From Bifidobacterium aesculapii (GTDB taxonomy: Bacteria; Actinomycetota; Actinomycetes; Actinomycetales; Bifidobacteriaceae), in assembly GCF_001417815.1 (NCBI RefSeq), contig NZ_BCFK01000035.1:1-64000 (forward strand): 64,000 nt of DNA, read 5' to 3'. Made by a program: the position numbers and the translations under genes. Positions 1 through 9,003 of this stretch are shown in pieces; the first letter of the stretch is position 1, and every line of letters begins with the position of its first letter. A model generated the notes under the pieces. It saw only the letters and a program-made list of their open reading frames with translations. It had not been told where the DNA came from and ran no database searches.

Positions 1-30
1 ATGCCGGACACCTACCGACGGACCGGAACG

Positions 31-921
31 TCACTGCTGGGCGGTGGCCTGCGTGTCGTACTTGAAGACGTCCTCGCCGTAGTTCTTCTCGGACAGCTCC
101 TTCAGTTTGCCGGCCTTCTTGATCTTGGTGATGGACTTGTTGAGTTCCTTGAAGAACTCGGGCTGTTTCTTGGAGACGAGGAAGTACTGCTGGTCGACCT
201 CCACCGGCTCGGTGGCGCGGAAGTCCACGCCGAGGCTCTTCTTGATGGCGTTCACGTCGAAGCTCTGCTCGGGCTCGATGATCGCGTCGTACTTCTTGTC
301 GACGAGACCCTGGAAGTTCTGGGCCATGGTCACGTTGTCCTGGTGGGTGACGGTGATGGCCTTGTCCGGGTTGGCCGCGTTGTACTTGGTGACGAGCTTG
401 TTCACGCCGCCGTCCGGGGAGATCGGGGCGACCTTCTTGTCGTGCAGGTCGTCGAGCGACTTGATGTCCTTCTCGCTGGGCAGCGTGTAGATCTTCATCA
501 GCGAGATGCCGGTCGTCTCGTCCGGAATCAGGTACTTCTTCACGCGTTCGTCGGTCTTGAAGTAGCCGCCGGTGATGAGCGCGTACTTGCCGGAGTCGAT
601 GCCCACGGTCTCCGCGTCGTCGGCGACCGCCTCGTAGGTGAACTTGTAGTCCTTGAGGTCCTCGTCGATGGCCTTGAGCACGTCGACCTCGTAACCGGCG
701 AGCTGGCCGTTGTCGTCGGTGTAGCTCAGCGGCTTGGAGTTCGCGGCCACTGCGATGCTGATGGTCTTCGCGTTCGCGTCGTCGCCGGAGCCGGAGCTGG
801 ACGCTGCGGAGTTGCCGCAGGCGGCGAGCGAGACGAGCGTGGCGGCGGAGCAGACGAGCGCGACGGCCTTGCGGATCGCCGGGGCGCTCAGACGGAGCGG
901 CGTGTGGTTGATGTGCGACAT
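31..921 (-). CDS. Polar amino-acid ABC transporter substrate-binding lipoprotein
   Basis: A 296-residue extracellular solute-binding protein of family 3 (SBP_bac_3), expected to deliver a polar amino acid or cystine-like ligand to an ABC importer. A lipoprotein signal peptide ends in LVSLAACGNS at about residues 30-39, followed by a Ser/Gly/Asp-rich linker. The mature part has family-typical stretches such as KPLSYTDDNGQLAGYEVDVL. The chosen ATG follows GAGAGGGGAACATC; an in-frame ATG seven codons upstream lacks a comparable site. It lies 85 bases downstream of the ATPase gene on the same strand, so the two are probably co-transcribed. The cognate permease is not in the window and may lie beyond the left edge. 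The exact ligand cannot be told from sequence. Confidence 0.9.
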   Translation of the reverse strand: MSHINHTPLRLSAPAIRKAVALVCSAATLVSLAACGNSAASSSGSGDDANAKTISIAVAANSKPLSYTDDNGQLAGYEVDVLKAIDEDLKDYKFTYEAVADDAETVGIDSGKYALITGGYFKTDERVKKYLIPDETTGISLMKIYTLPSEKDIKSLDDLHDKKVAPISPDGGVNKLVTKYNAANPDKAITVTHQDNVTMAQNFQGLVDKKYDAIIEPEQSFDVNAIKKSLGVDFRATEPVEVDQQYFLVSKKQPEFFKELNKSITKIKKAGKLKELSEKNYGEDVFKYDTQATAQQ

Positions 922-1006
922 GATGTTCCCCTCTCTTGCCATGTGGTTGCGTGTATGGCACGTGGTTGCCCGCGCGGGTGCGGCGCGGCGGTGGATGCGG
1001 CGCGTG

Positions 1007-1699
1007 TCAGCGTCCGGCGATGAACTCGTCGACGCTGCTCAACGGGCGCAGCGTGCCGTTGAGCTCGTAGACGTCCGCGTCGAGACGGCGGGCGAAGTCG
1101 ATGTCGTGGGTGACCACGACGTTGGCGATGCCCTTGTTCTCAAGATCGCGGATCGTCTGGCAGACCTCGCCGACCAGCGCGTGATCGAGCGCGGAGGTCG
1201 GCTCGTCGAACAGCACGGCCTTGGGTTTGGCGGCCAGCGCCCTGGCGATGGACACGCGCTGCTTCTCGCCGCCGGACAGTTCGCGCGGCATGGAATTGAA
1301 CTTCTCTCCCAATCGCAGCTGTTCGAGGTTGGTCTTCGCCAGCCTTTCGGCCTCGTCGCGCTTGAGCCCATGGACGAGCCGAAGCGGTTCGACGATGTTC
1401 TCCAACACGGTGCGGTGGTTGAACAGCGGATAGGTCTGGAACACGGTGGCGATGGTGCGACGCAGCCATGCCACGTCGGCGGCCTTGGCGGATCCGGCCT
1501 CCACCGTGCGCCCGTCCAACGAGACGCTGCCCTTGGCCGGAGGCTTGAGGAACGTGATGTTCTTCAACAGCGTGGACTTGCCCACGCCGGAAGGCCCCAG
1601 AATGACGGCGGTCCTGCCGGCCTCCACCTCAAGATTCACCCCATCGAGGATGGTGCGCCCCTTGATGCCGTAGCCGATCGAACGCAGTTGCAAGGCCAT
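1007..1699 (-). CDS. Polar amino-acid ABC transporter ATP-binding protein
   Basis: A 230-residue ABC ATPase of the GlnQ/HisP type that powers import of the ligand bound by the downstream lipoprotein. Walker A is GPSGVGKST near residues 34-42. The signature LSGGEKQRVSIARAL and Walker B AVLFDEPTSALD follow in the second half, then the switch histidine in VVTHD. The start at MALQLRS is preceded by GAGACGGGGACC. The reading frame stays open 40 codons further upstream, but that extension is Arg/His-rich and has no ribosome site. It is the first gene of a minus-strand pair with the binding protein. Assignment to the polar amino-acid class rests mainly on the neighbour. Confidence 0.9.
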   Translation of the reverse strand: MALQLRSIGYGIKGRTILDGVNLEVEAGRTAVILGPSGVGKSTLLKNITFLKPPAKGSVSLDGRTVEAGSAKAADVAWLRRTIATVFQTYPLFNHRTVLENIVEPLRLVHGLKRDEAERLAKTNLEQLRLGEKFNSMPRELSGGEKQRVSIARALAAKPKAVLFDEPTSALDHALVGEVCQTIRDLENKGIANVVVTHDIDFARRLDADVYELNGTLRPLSSVDEFIAGR

Positions 1700-2048
1700 T
1701 GGTCCCCGTCTCTTTCGTGAAAATCTCGTTGCATGGATGTGCCGGCGGTTTGTGGCCGCCGGCATCGTCCCATGCGTTTCCCCAACCGTTCGCGCGTGGT
1801 GACGCGAACTGCGCCTCAATATACGGGTTTGCCCATGCGGAAATGCGTCGGAACCTATAGGCGCTGTTTATACGCGGCTATCGAGGCCGTGGCGCGTATG
1901 CGTTGCGGCGCTTCGGTTCGCGGCCATAGGGATAGTCGATGACGAGCCATAGTGAAATCGGGTAGCCGCGCGCAGGCGGGGGCTGCGCCGGTCGCGTATA
2001 TTGGCTATCAACGCCGTTTTGGCGACGTTCACGAATTGGGGGACACCG
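1700..2048. other. Intergenic stretch upstream of two divergent units
   Basis: About 350 bases separate the minus-strand amino-acid ABC pair from the plus-strand peptide ABC operon and its preceding small reading frame. The only pattern I noted is an eight-base palindrome CCTATAGG at 1854-1861, which also occurs in the promoter area of the minus-strand reductase gene at 26988-26995. I see no convincing coding sequence here; several open frames exist but are Arg/Pro-rich and lack ribosome sites. Confidence 0.4.
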
Positions 2049-2276
2049 ATGTTGGGGACGCTGATCAGGATTCTCGGATTGGACTACCAGCCCGTCGCGC
2101 GGGATCCGCGGTCGGGGGCGGAAGGGGCCGGATGCTCCGATGTCTCCCGGTCTCTTCCGCGCTCCGAACGGTCTGGTTGTTCCGAACGGTCCGGCCACCC
2201 CGATGCGCCGGTGTTCATGCCATTGGGCCCGGGCAGCATGTCCCAGCCCATCATCATCCGCACCATGCGGCCGTGA
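2049..2276 (+). CDS. Small hypothetical protein, uncertain
   Basis: A 75-residue reading frame starting MLGTLIRILGLDYQP with GGGGGA placed correctly upstream of the ATG. The first dozen residues are hydrophobic. The rest is low complexity, rich in Ser, Arg, Gly and Pro, with a repeated SERSG, and ends SQPIIIRTMRP. I do not recognise it. It sits in the leader of the peptide ABC operon, about 170 bases before that operon's first start codon. It could be a real small protein or a chance frame in GC-rich DNA. Confidence 0.25.
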   Translation: MLGTLIRILGLDYQPVARDPRSGAEGAGCSDVSRSLPRSERSGCSERSGHPDAPVFMPLGPGSMSQPIIIRTMRP

Positions 2277-2378
2277 CCGCTCGCCGATTCGCGTGAGGTC
2301 GGTCGCGTCTTCGGGGGAATAGGCGCCCGACGAATCAATTGGGGGAATACAAGCCGGCGTCGCGTCGGTCAGTTCGCT

Positions 2379-2398
2379 GCCGTCGCTTACGTAACGGC
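2379..2398. promoter_or_regulatory. Palindromic operator candidate before peptide ABC operon
   Basis: The perfect eight-base palindrome TTACGTAA at 2387-2394 is flanked by GCCGT on the left and CGGC on the right, giving an extended dyad about 55 bases before the binding-protein start. Position and symmetry suit a repressor site. No regulator gene is adjacent, so this is a guess from symmetry alone. Confidence 0.3.
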
Positions 2399-2449
2399 GT
2401 TCCATATATGAGCCTGCTTACCCGCTCATGCAACCAGAAGGGGAATCAT

Positions 2450-4066
2450 ATGAAGACACGAAGGACGATCGCCGCGATAGCGGGATTGGTGCTCACCTCG
2501 CTGCTCGTGGCCGGATGCGGCTCGACGGGCGCGGGTGATGGAGATGCCTCAGGCTCCGTCGGAAGCGACGCCTCATCCATTCAGAAAGGCGGCACCCTGA
2601 TTTGGGGCTCTCGTAGCGAACCCGGCAACGGTGGCCTTGACCCGTATGTGGCATCGGTCTACCGCTCGACGGCGGTATTGGCGCTCACCTATGAGACGCT
2701 GGTGGTCAAGAACGATTCAGGCAAACTCGAGCCGGCGCTCGCCACCAAGTGGGAACAGCCCGATCCCACCACCTACCGGTTCACGATCCGCGATGGCGTG
2801 AAGTTCTCCGACGGGTCCGCGCTGACCATCGACGATGTGGTGTGGTCGTTCAAACACCACAAGGAGGTCAACGGGGCGGGCGACGAGGCGCTTGCCAATC
2901 TCAAGGACATCAAGGCCGTGGACGACCACACCGTCGAATTCACGTTCACCGAGGCGGTCCCAAGCTTCCTCAACCTCATCTCACGCAGGACCGGCGGCTA
3001 CTTCATCGTCAAGCAGAGCTGGTATGAACAGGCGGACTCGAAGACCCGACAGACGCAGACCGTGGGCACAGGTCCGTTCACCGTCGAGGAATGGAACCAC
3101 GGTGTGGACCTGAAACTCGCCAAGAACACGCATTACTGGGAGAAGGGCGTGCCCTACCTCGACGGCATCGATTTCAAGGTCACCGGTGGTGATGAGCAGA
3201 CGCTGCTTTCGCTGGTGCAGCAGGGCAGTGTCGACGCCGCATGGTTCTGGGACTCCGAGCTCGCCGCGCAGGCCCAGAACGCGGGATTCACCAAGGGTAA
3301 GGACCAGTTCACTTCGGCGCGTTCCATCTGGATTGATCCGAACTACGGTAATGGTGCATTGAAGGATGTGCGCGTCCGCCGCGCCATCTCCGAGGCCATC
3401 GACCGCGAGCAGCTCATCAAGCTCGGAGCCAACGGCGAAGGCGCGCTGTCGTTCGCCACACCGCCGGCCTTCAACGAACTTGCGAAGCCGAACGATTCGA
3501 CGCCCTACTACAAGTACGATCCGGATGACGCCAAGAAGCTGCTCAAGCAGGCCGGTGCCGACAATCTGACCATCAGCATCACCTACGGCAGCGACGCCTC
3601 GTCGCAGACCGACGTGGCCATCCTGCAGCTCATCGCTAAGCAGCTCTCCAAGGTCGGTGTGAACCTGAAGCTTAATGGCGTGCCGTACTCCGAGGTGCAG
3701 AACGTGTTCACCACCGGTGCCGACTTCCCCTCGGAGCTGGTCTGGGTGGTCGGCACGAAGGGTGCCGATGCGGCATCCAGCTATCATTCCTGGCTGGATG
3801 ACTCCGGCAAGGTGTCGCATTGGCAGGGCAACGCCGACGCCGAGAAGGCGAAGTCCATCCTCGCCCAGGCCCGCAAGGAGACGGACGCCACCAAACGCGC
3901 CAAGCAGCTCGATCAGCTCAATACCGAAGTGGCGGACAAGGTGCTGATTCTCAACCCGTTGGCAACGCCGCTCAACACCCAGCTGTGGTCGAGCAAGGTT
4001 CATGGCTTCTCCACCGATTCCGAAGACGCCCGCGCCAATCTCAAGTACACCTGGATCGAGCACTGA
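2450..4066 (+). CDS. Peptide/nickel-type ABC transporter substrate-binding lipoprotein (SBP family 5)
   Basis: A 538-residue periplasmic-type binding protein of the DppA/OppA family, anchored to the membrane outer face as a lipoprotein. The signal peptide ends LLVAGCGSTG near residue 22. The body shows family features: KGGTLIWGS at the mature N-terminus, YETLVVKN, FTIRDGVKFSDGSALTIDD, and VRRAISEAIDREQL. The start ATG follows AGAAGGGGAATCAT; longer in-frame extensions have no ribosome site. It heads an operon with two permeases, two ATPases and an acyl hydrolase. A ten-base-pair hairpin directly follows the stop codon, as expected where a binding protein is made in excess over its permeases. 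The ligand is probably a short peptide but is not provable here. Confidence 0.92.
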   Translation: MKTRRTIAAIAGLVLTSLLVAGCGSTGAGDGDASGSVGSDASSIQKGGTLIWGSRSEPGNGGLDPYVASVYRSTAVLALTYETLVVKNDSGKLEPALATKWEQPDPTTYRFTIRDGVKFSDGSALTIDDVVWSFKHHKEVNGAGDEALANLKDIKAVDDHTVEFTFTEAVPSFLNLISRRTGGYFIVKQSWYEQADSKTRQTQTVGTGPFTVEEWNHGVDLKLAKNTHYWEKGVPYLDGIDFKVTGGDEQTLLSLVQQGSVDAAWFWDSELAAQAQNAGFTKGKDQFTSARSIWIDPNYGNGALKDVRVRRAISEAIDREQLIKLGANGEGALSFATPPAFNELAKPNDSTPYYKYDPDDAKKLLKQAGADNLTISITYGSDASSQTDVAILQLIAKQLSKVGVNLKLNGVPYSEVQNVFTTGADFPSELVWVVGTKGADAASSYHSWLDDSGKVSHWQGNADAEKAKSILAQARKETDATKRAKQLDQLNTEVADKVLILNPLATPLNTQLWSSKVHGFSTDSEDARANLKYTWIEH

Positions 4067-4074
4067 TCCGCATC

Positions 4075-4099
4075 GGGCACGGCCGTCATGGCCGTGCCC
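4075..4099 (+). terminator. Stem-loop between binding protein and permease genes
   Basis: GGGCACGGCC and its exact complement GGCCGTGCCC enclose a five-base loop, ten bases after the binding-protein stop. There is no U-tract and the operon continues, so it is more likely an mRNA-stabilising or partial-termination element than a full terminator. Confidence 0.7.
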
Positions 4100-4127
4100 T
4101 CGGTGAAAAACGCATAGGGAGGTTCCG

Positions 4128-5096
4128 TTGCCGTCTGCATTCCGCGCATATGGGCGTTATGCCGTGCGTAAGCTCGGTTCGACAGTGTTCGTGCTGGTCG
4201 TGCTCTCGCTGATCGTGTTCCTGATGGTGCGTCTGGTACCGGGCGACCCATTGGCCGGCTACTACGATACGCAGGGCATACCCAGTGATACGAAGATAGC
4301 CGCTTTGCGCGCCCAACTGGGGTTGGACAAGCCTTGGCCCGTCCAGTATGCCAGTTGGTTCGGCGCACTGTTGCACGGTGACTTCGGCGACTCCCTGACC
4401 CAGCCGTACAGTGTTGGATCGCAGATAGCCAAACGACTGCCCTACAGCATCGAGCTGTCCGTCCTTTCGACGCTGATCGCTCTAGCCATCGCCATTCCGT
4501 TCGGGTTGGTCGCCGGTCGCAGGGAAGGCGCATGGCAGGATGCCGTCATCAGAGCATGCTCGTTCTTCGCGATCGCCATGCCGAGCTTCGTGATTGGCCT
4601 TGCCATTGTGCTTACGAACTCGCGCACGCTGCGGTTGCGTCTCGTCGGCGCCGTGTCGTTCGCCCAGGATCCGTTCGATAATCTGCGTCTCATGTTGGCG
4701 CCCGCCTTGGTGCTGGCGTTCCCGTTCGCGGCGGAACTCATCCGGTATCTGCGCGCCAACGTCATCGAGGATCTCAAACGTCCGTATGCGGTCACGTTGC
4801 GTGCGAAGGGTCTGACCCGTGGCCAGATGGTGTCGGGACATAGCCTCAGAAACTCGCTCATACCGTTGAGCACCGTGGTGGGCCTGCATCTCGCCGCGCT
4901 CGTCGGGGGAACGGTCGTCATCGAGAACGTGTTCTCGATTCCCGGCATGGGGCAGTTCCTCATCCAGTCCATCAACGCGGCCGACTATCCCAGCGTGCAG
5001 GGTGCCGTGTTCGTGATTGGAGTGATTTTCATCGCGATGAACCTCGTCATCGAACTCCTGTACCCCGTCATCAATCCGCGGATTGGGGAGGTGTGA
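4128..5096 (+). CDS. ABC transporter permease, DppB type
   Basis: A 322-residue integral membrane permease, the first of two for the upstream binding protein. It opens with a membrane segment (VFVLVVLSLIVFLMVRLVPGD), contains the DppB-typical QLGLDKPWPVQYASW, and near the end carries the EAA-loop region that contacts the ATPase (TLRAKGLTRGQM...HSLRNSLIP). The end FSIPGMGQFL...YPVINPRI is also standard. Start is TTG, chosen because AGGGAGG lies six bases upstream and the first hydrophobic segment follows directly. It is separated by three bases from the second permease. Confidence 0.9.
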   Translation: MPSAFRAYGRYAVRKLGSTVFVLVVLSLIVFLMVRLVPGDPLAGYYDTQGIPSDTKIAALRAQLGLDKPWPVQYASWFGALLHGDFGDSLTQPYSVGSQIAKRLPYSIELSVLSTLIALAIAIPFGLVAGRREGAWQDAVIRACSFFAIAMPSFVIGLAIVLTNSRTLRLRLVGAVSFAQDPFDNLRLMLAPALVLAFPFAAELIRYLRANVIEDLKRPYAVTLRAKGLTRGQMVSGHSLRNSLIPLSTVVGLHLAALVGGTVVIENVFSIPGMGQFLIQSINAADYPSVQGAVFVIGVIFIAMNLVIELLYPVINPRIGEV

Positions 5097-5099
5097 TAA

Positions 5100-5912
5100 A
5101 TGCGGTCGTCATCGAAACATGTCCGCAACCTTTCCCTGTGGATCGGGCTGGGCATACTGGTGGTCGTGTTCGCGTTGTCCGTGTGGGCCAACGTCGCGCC
5201 GCCGTTCGACCCTTATGATTCGGTCGGCGGCCGATTGGAGTCGCCCAACGCCGTCCATTGGTTCGGCACGGACAATATCGGCCGTGACGTCTTCACCCGC
5301 GTCATGCAATCCGGTCTGTTGGGATTGGGCACTTCGGCGTCCGCCGCGGTGAGCGCCGAAATCATCGGCGTGGTCATCGCCGCGGCCGCCATCAGCGGCG
5401 GTCGTGCCGTCCAAGAGCTCATCATGCGTTTCGCTGACGCGTTCCTCGCCATCCCGGGCATCCTCATCGTCCTGCTGCTGCGTGTGGTGCTGGGGGCAGG
5501 GACGGTCCAGCTCATCATCGCCATGGTCGTGCTCTATGTGCCATCCGTGATTCGTGTGGCCAGAGGCGCGATGATCGAGGTCAACACCAGCGACTTCGTC
5601 GTGCTCGCACGTCAGCAGGGCGTGAGCCGTGCGCGCATCATGTTCCTGTACCTCATCCCCAACGCGTATCCGACCCTGCTCGTGCAAGTGGCTAACATCG
5701 CCTCGCGCATCATCGTGCTCGAAGCGGCGCTCAGCTACCTTGGTTAGGGCATTCAGCCTCCGGTACCCTCCGCCGGAAGGATGCTCTACGAGAATCAGGT
5801 ATACATGCAGCCCGCACCGTTCCTGCTGGTGGCGCCGGCGCTGATCATCTTCGCGCTCGCCACCGGGTGGAACCTGCTCGCCGACGGTCTGCAGCGCAAA
5901 CTGGCCGTGTGA
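5100..5912 (+). pseudogene. ABC transporter permease, DppC type, interrupted by an in-frame amber codon
   Basis: The second permease of the operon. The frame encodes 215 residues with DppC features (HWFGTDNIGRDVFTRV, EAALSYLG) and then meets TAG at 5745-5747. The same frame continues for 54 more codons to TGA at 5910-5912 and still reads as the DppC C-terminus: GIQPPVPSAGRMLYE, a final membrane segment and WNLLADGLQRKLAV. In the family the position after SYLG is usually Phe or Leu, so TTG to TAG would be a one-base change. The product lacks its last membrane helix unless the codon is read through. All other operon genes look intact, so this is a recent mutation, readthrough, or a sequencing error. 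Confidence 0.85.
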
Positions 5913-5936
5913 CGGGACGGCGGGAAGGAGTCTTAT

Positions 5937-6824
5937 ATGAGTGATCGGCATGACGTCGTCTCGGCATCGGGGTTGAACATCGCCTATACGGGAGCCGGCG
6001 GATTCGCTCTGCGCGACATCGACTTCACCATCCGTGCGGGGGAGATCCATGGTATCGTCGGGGAATCCGGAAGCGGCAAGAGCACGCTGGGATTGAGCCT
6101 TCTCGGCTTGCTGCCCGAGAACGCCCGGCTTTCCGCCAGCGTCTTCAGCATCGCCGGCCATGACATGGCTGCGGCCCATGAGCATGACTGGATTCCGATA
6201 CGCAGAGGTGTGGGAAGCATGGTGTTCCAGGAGCCGTCCTCGGCGCTCGACCCCACATTGCCTGTGGGCAGGCAGATCGAAGAGTCGCTGAAACTCGCCG
6301 GCTGGCCTCGTGATCAGCGTCGGGCCCGCGCGATCCAGATCCTCGACAGGGTGCACATCCCCGAACCGGAGCGTCGGGCGGACATGTACCCGCATCAGTT
6401 GTCCGGAGGGCAGCGGCAGCGCGTGTGCATCGCGATGGCGCTCGCGCCTAGGCCCACGTTCCTCATCGCCGATGAGCCCACGAGCGCGCTCGATGTCACC
6501 GTTCAGCATGAGATTTTGGACTTGTTCCGGGAGATCCGCAGGGTTACCGACATCGGCATCGCATTCATCTCCCATGATCTGGCGGTCGTCTCGCAGATTG
6601 CGGATCGCGTCACTGTGCTGTATCGCGGCGGTCTCGTGCAGCATGGCACAGTGCATGATGTGCTTGCGAACCATCCGGAACCCTACACGCAAGCGTTGCT
6701 TCGTGCCGTGCCATCGGTGCGGGACAGGCCGAAATCCCCGTTCGACATCGGCCAGGGCGGTGCATGGTCGTCCGTGCGGCCGCACGAAACCGACGATGGA
6801 ACGAAGGAGGTCTCCCATGGGTGA
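5937..6824 (+). CDS. Peptide-type ABC transporter ATP-binding protein, DppD type
   Basis: A 295-residue ABC ATPase coupling ATP hydrolysis to the peptide permeases. Walker A is GESGSGKST near residue 40. The Q-loop region reads MVFQEPSSALDP, the signature LSGGQRQRVCIAMAL, Walker B FLIADEPTSALDVT, and the switch AFISHDLAVVSQIAD. The C-terminal tail (HPEPYTQALLRAVPS) is the oligopeptide-transporter C-terminal region. A GGAAGGAG ribosome site precedes the ATG. Its last eight bases overlap the next gene, which indicates translational coupling. Confidence 0.93.
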   Translation: MSDRHDVVSASGLNIAYTGAGGFALRDIDFTIRAGEIHGIVGESGSGKSTLGLSLLGLLPENARLSASVFSIAGHDMAAAHEHDWIPIRRGVGSMVFQEPSSALDPTLPVGRQIEESLKLAGWPRDQRRARAIQILDRVHIPEPERRADMYPHQLSGGQRQRVCIAMALAPRPTFLIADEPTSALDVTVQHEILDLFREIRRVTDIGIAFISHDLAVVSQIADRVTVLYRGGLVQHGTVHDVLANHPEPYTQALLRAVPSVRDRPKSPFDIGQGGAWSSVRPHETDDGTKEVSHG

Positions 6825-7599
6825 GGCATTATCGGATGGCCGCATTCTGCTGAGCCTGGACCATATCAGCAAATCCTACCGAGGCAGGGGAGGCTACCGT
6901 GTCCAGGCGTTGGACGATGTCTCTTTGGATGTCGCGAAAGGCGCGACTACCGCCATCGTGGGTGAATCAGGCTCGGGGAAATCCACACTCAGCCGGATCG
7001 CCCTGCGTATCGAGCATGAGGATTCGGGGGATGTGCGGTTCCACGGCGAACGGCTTGCCTACTCCCGTGGCCGCGGGGTCGCGGGAAAGGTGCAGGCGGT
7101 TTTCCAGGACCCTTACGGGTCGCTCAATCCGCGGTTCACTATCCGGCGCTCCATGTTGGAACCGCTGCACGTCATCGGCGTGGACGGCGACGAGGCGGAA
7201 CGGCGCATTCGTGACGCGCTGTCATTCGTCAAACTGCCGCAGGACAGTCTGGACCGTTACCCCGACCAGTTCTCAGGAGGGCAACGGCAGCGCATCTGCA
7301 TCGCGCGCGCCATCGCTCCTGACCCGGAACTGATTGTGCTCGATGAGCCCACTTCCGCATTGGACGTCATCGTCCAAGCCGAGATCATCAACCTGCTGTT
7401 GAGATTGCAACAGGAGCGGGGAGTGGCCTATTTGTACATCTCGCATGATTTGGCGACCGTACGGCATATCGCCGATGCAATCGCCGTCATGCACTCCGGT
7501 CGAATCGTCGAGCAGGGGGACGCCACGACGATCATCGACGACCCGCAGGAGGCGTACACGCGCCAACTGCTCAATTCCATTCCAGACATCCGGCTCTGA
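6817..7599 (+). CDS. Peptide-type ABC transporter ATP-binding protein, DppF type
   Basis: A 260-residue partner ATPase. Walker A is GESGSGKST near residue 50; the motifs AVFQDPYGSLNPRFT, FSGGQRQRICIARAI and LIVLDEPTSALDVIVQ are all present. The start ATG follows AAGGAGG and lies inside the end of the preceding ATPase gene. The frame is open far upstream, but that part overlaps the DppD gene and is not coding in this frame. Together with the upstream gene it would form the usual heterodimer driving DppB/DppC. Confidence 0.93.
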   Translation: MGEALSDGRILLSLDHISKSYRGRGGYRVQALDDVSLDVAKGATTAIVGESGSGKSTLSRIALRIEHEDSGDVRFHGERLAYSRGRGVAGKVQAVFQDPYGSLNPRFTIRRSMLEPLHVIGVDGDEAERRIRDALSFVKLPQDSLDRYPDQFSGGQRQRICIARAIAPDPELIVLDEPTSALDVIVQAEIINLLLRLQQERGVAYLYISHDLATVRHIADAIAVMHSGRIVEQGDATTIIDDPQEAYTRQLLNSIPDIRL

Positions 7600-7661
7600 C
7601 GGATGCCGTACTCCGACATCACACCGATATCGGTGCCAACAACAATAGAAGGGGAACCATC

Positions 7662-8960
7662 ATGACCATCGACATCACGCCGCGCGACGCGCTCATCAGC
7701 ACTCCGCGCCGCATAGTCATCTCCGATTACGAACCGAACACAATCATCGTAGTGGACGCGCGCACCGAGCGGGCGCACGGCGCATGGTCGAGCCGCAACT
7801 ACTATCTGACCGGTCTCGACGGCACAGTCGATCTCGATACGACCGCACCGGTCTGGGGTGACGGGGACGCCAAGGGCTATGACACGCCCCTATGGTCGCA
7901 AAGCCCGGAAGAGGGCGTGGCGAACGGATCGTTCTCCGCTTCCCCCGACCAGCCGCTCATCACCACGTTGACTGTCTCCACACTGCAGGGGGAAAGCGAG
8001 ACGGCGACGTTTACGCAGCGGTTTCTCACCGACGGTGTGCGTAGGACCGTGCTGTCCGGCGAGATCGAAGGCCATCTGTACACGCCCGCGACACAAGGTC
8101 CATACCCGACGGTGTTGCTGCTCAACGGTTCCGACGGTGGCTTCTCGGACCATCGCGCCGCCCTGTACGCCAGCGTGGGCATCCAGACGCTGACGTTGGC
8201 GTACTTCAATGCGGAGCATCTGTCGCCATGGATTTCCGAAACGCATATCGAATACTTCGAAAAGGGCTTCGATTACCTGCACTCCTTGGGGACGGCGTTG
8301 AACGATCGCGTCATCGTCTCCGGACAGTCCCGTGGCGGTGAACTGACGCTGCTGCTCGCTTCTCTGCTGCCTGACAAGATCTTCGGAGCGGTGGCGTACA
8401 CACCCGGTGCGTTCGTGCACAGCGCGCAGACCTCCAAGGCACCCGAGGCGGACTGGAAGGATCCGGCGTGGATTCGCGGCGGCGAGGCGTTGCCGAACCT
8501 GTTCCACGACAACCCGTATGTGGAAGGCAACCCGTTCCTGCACAACGTGCCCCGCTATGAGGACCATAACGGGCGCAACACGGTGTTCATCGACGCGCAG
8601 CGCTCGCGGGAGCACGTCGAACGCGCCAGGATCCATGTCGAGAACATCAATGGCCCGGTGCTGCTGGTCTCCGGTACCAATGACAAGGTGTGGCCGGCCT
8701 CGTTCGCGTCCCGGTACGTGAAGAACCAGCTCGAGGCGGCCGGGCACCCCTATGAGGTGACCCATCTCGACTATGTGGGTGCCGGACATTCGATCGGCTT
8801 GCCCACGGTGCCCCGCGTGCTCACCTCGGCGCACCCCGTCTCAGGCACAGTCTCTTATTCCGGCGGCACCGCTCTGGGCAACGCGCTCGCCTCGGATGAT
8901 GCGTTCGACAAGACCGTCGACTTCATCTACCGCGCCGCGTTGACGCCTCTCGCCGCATAG
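7662..8960 (+). CDS. BAAT/acyl-CoA thioesterase-like alpha/beta hydrolase
   Basis: A 432-residue cytoplasmic hydrolase without signal peptide. The C-terminal two thirds is an alpha/beta-hydrolase domain with nucleophile elbow GQSRGGE (Ser223), acid in GTNDKVWP (Asp341) and base in GAGHSIG (His376). The N-terminal 130 residues look like the beta-sandwich domain of acyl-CoA thioesterase / bile-acid-CoA:amino-acid N-acyltransferase proteins. In that family a Cys nucleophile favours acyl transfer and Ser favours hydrolysis, so Ser here argues for a hydrolase. It starts 62 bases after the last ABC gene with AGAAGGGGAACCATC ahead of ATG and is probably in the same operon. This hints that the imported compound carries an acyl or conjugate group. 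The substrate is unknown. Confidence 0.75.
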   Translation: MTIDITPRDALISTPRRIVISDYEPNTIIVVDARTERAHGAWSSRNYYLTGLDGTVDLDTTAPVWGDGDAKGYDTPLWSQSPEEGVANGSFSASPDQPLITTLTVSTLQGESETATFTQRFLTDGVRRTVLSGEIEGHLYTPATQGPYPTVLLLNGSDGGFSDHRAALYASVGIQTLTLAYFNAEHLSPWISETHIEYFEKGFDYLHSLGTALNDRVIVSGQSRGGELTLLLASLLPDKIFGAVAYTPGAFVHSAQTSKAPEADWKDPAWIRGGEALPNLFHDNPYVEGNPFLHNVPRYEDHNGRNTVFIDAQRSREHVERARIHVENINGPVLLVSGTNDKVWPASFASRYVKNQLEAAGHPYEVTHLDYVGAGHSIGLPTVPRVLTSAHPVSGTVSYSGGTALGNALASDDAFDKTVDFIYRAALTPLAA

Positions 8961-9003
8961 GGGGTCACCGCATAGCGGGGAATACGGCGGTTTCGCCGGC
9001 GGC

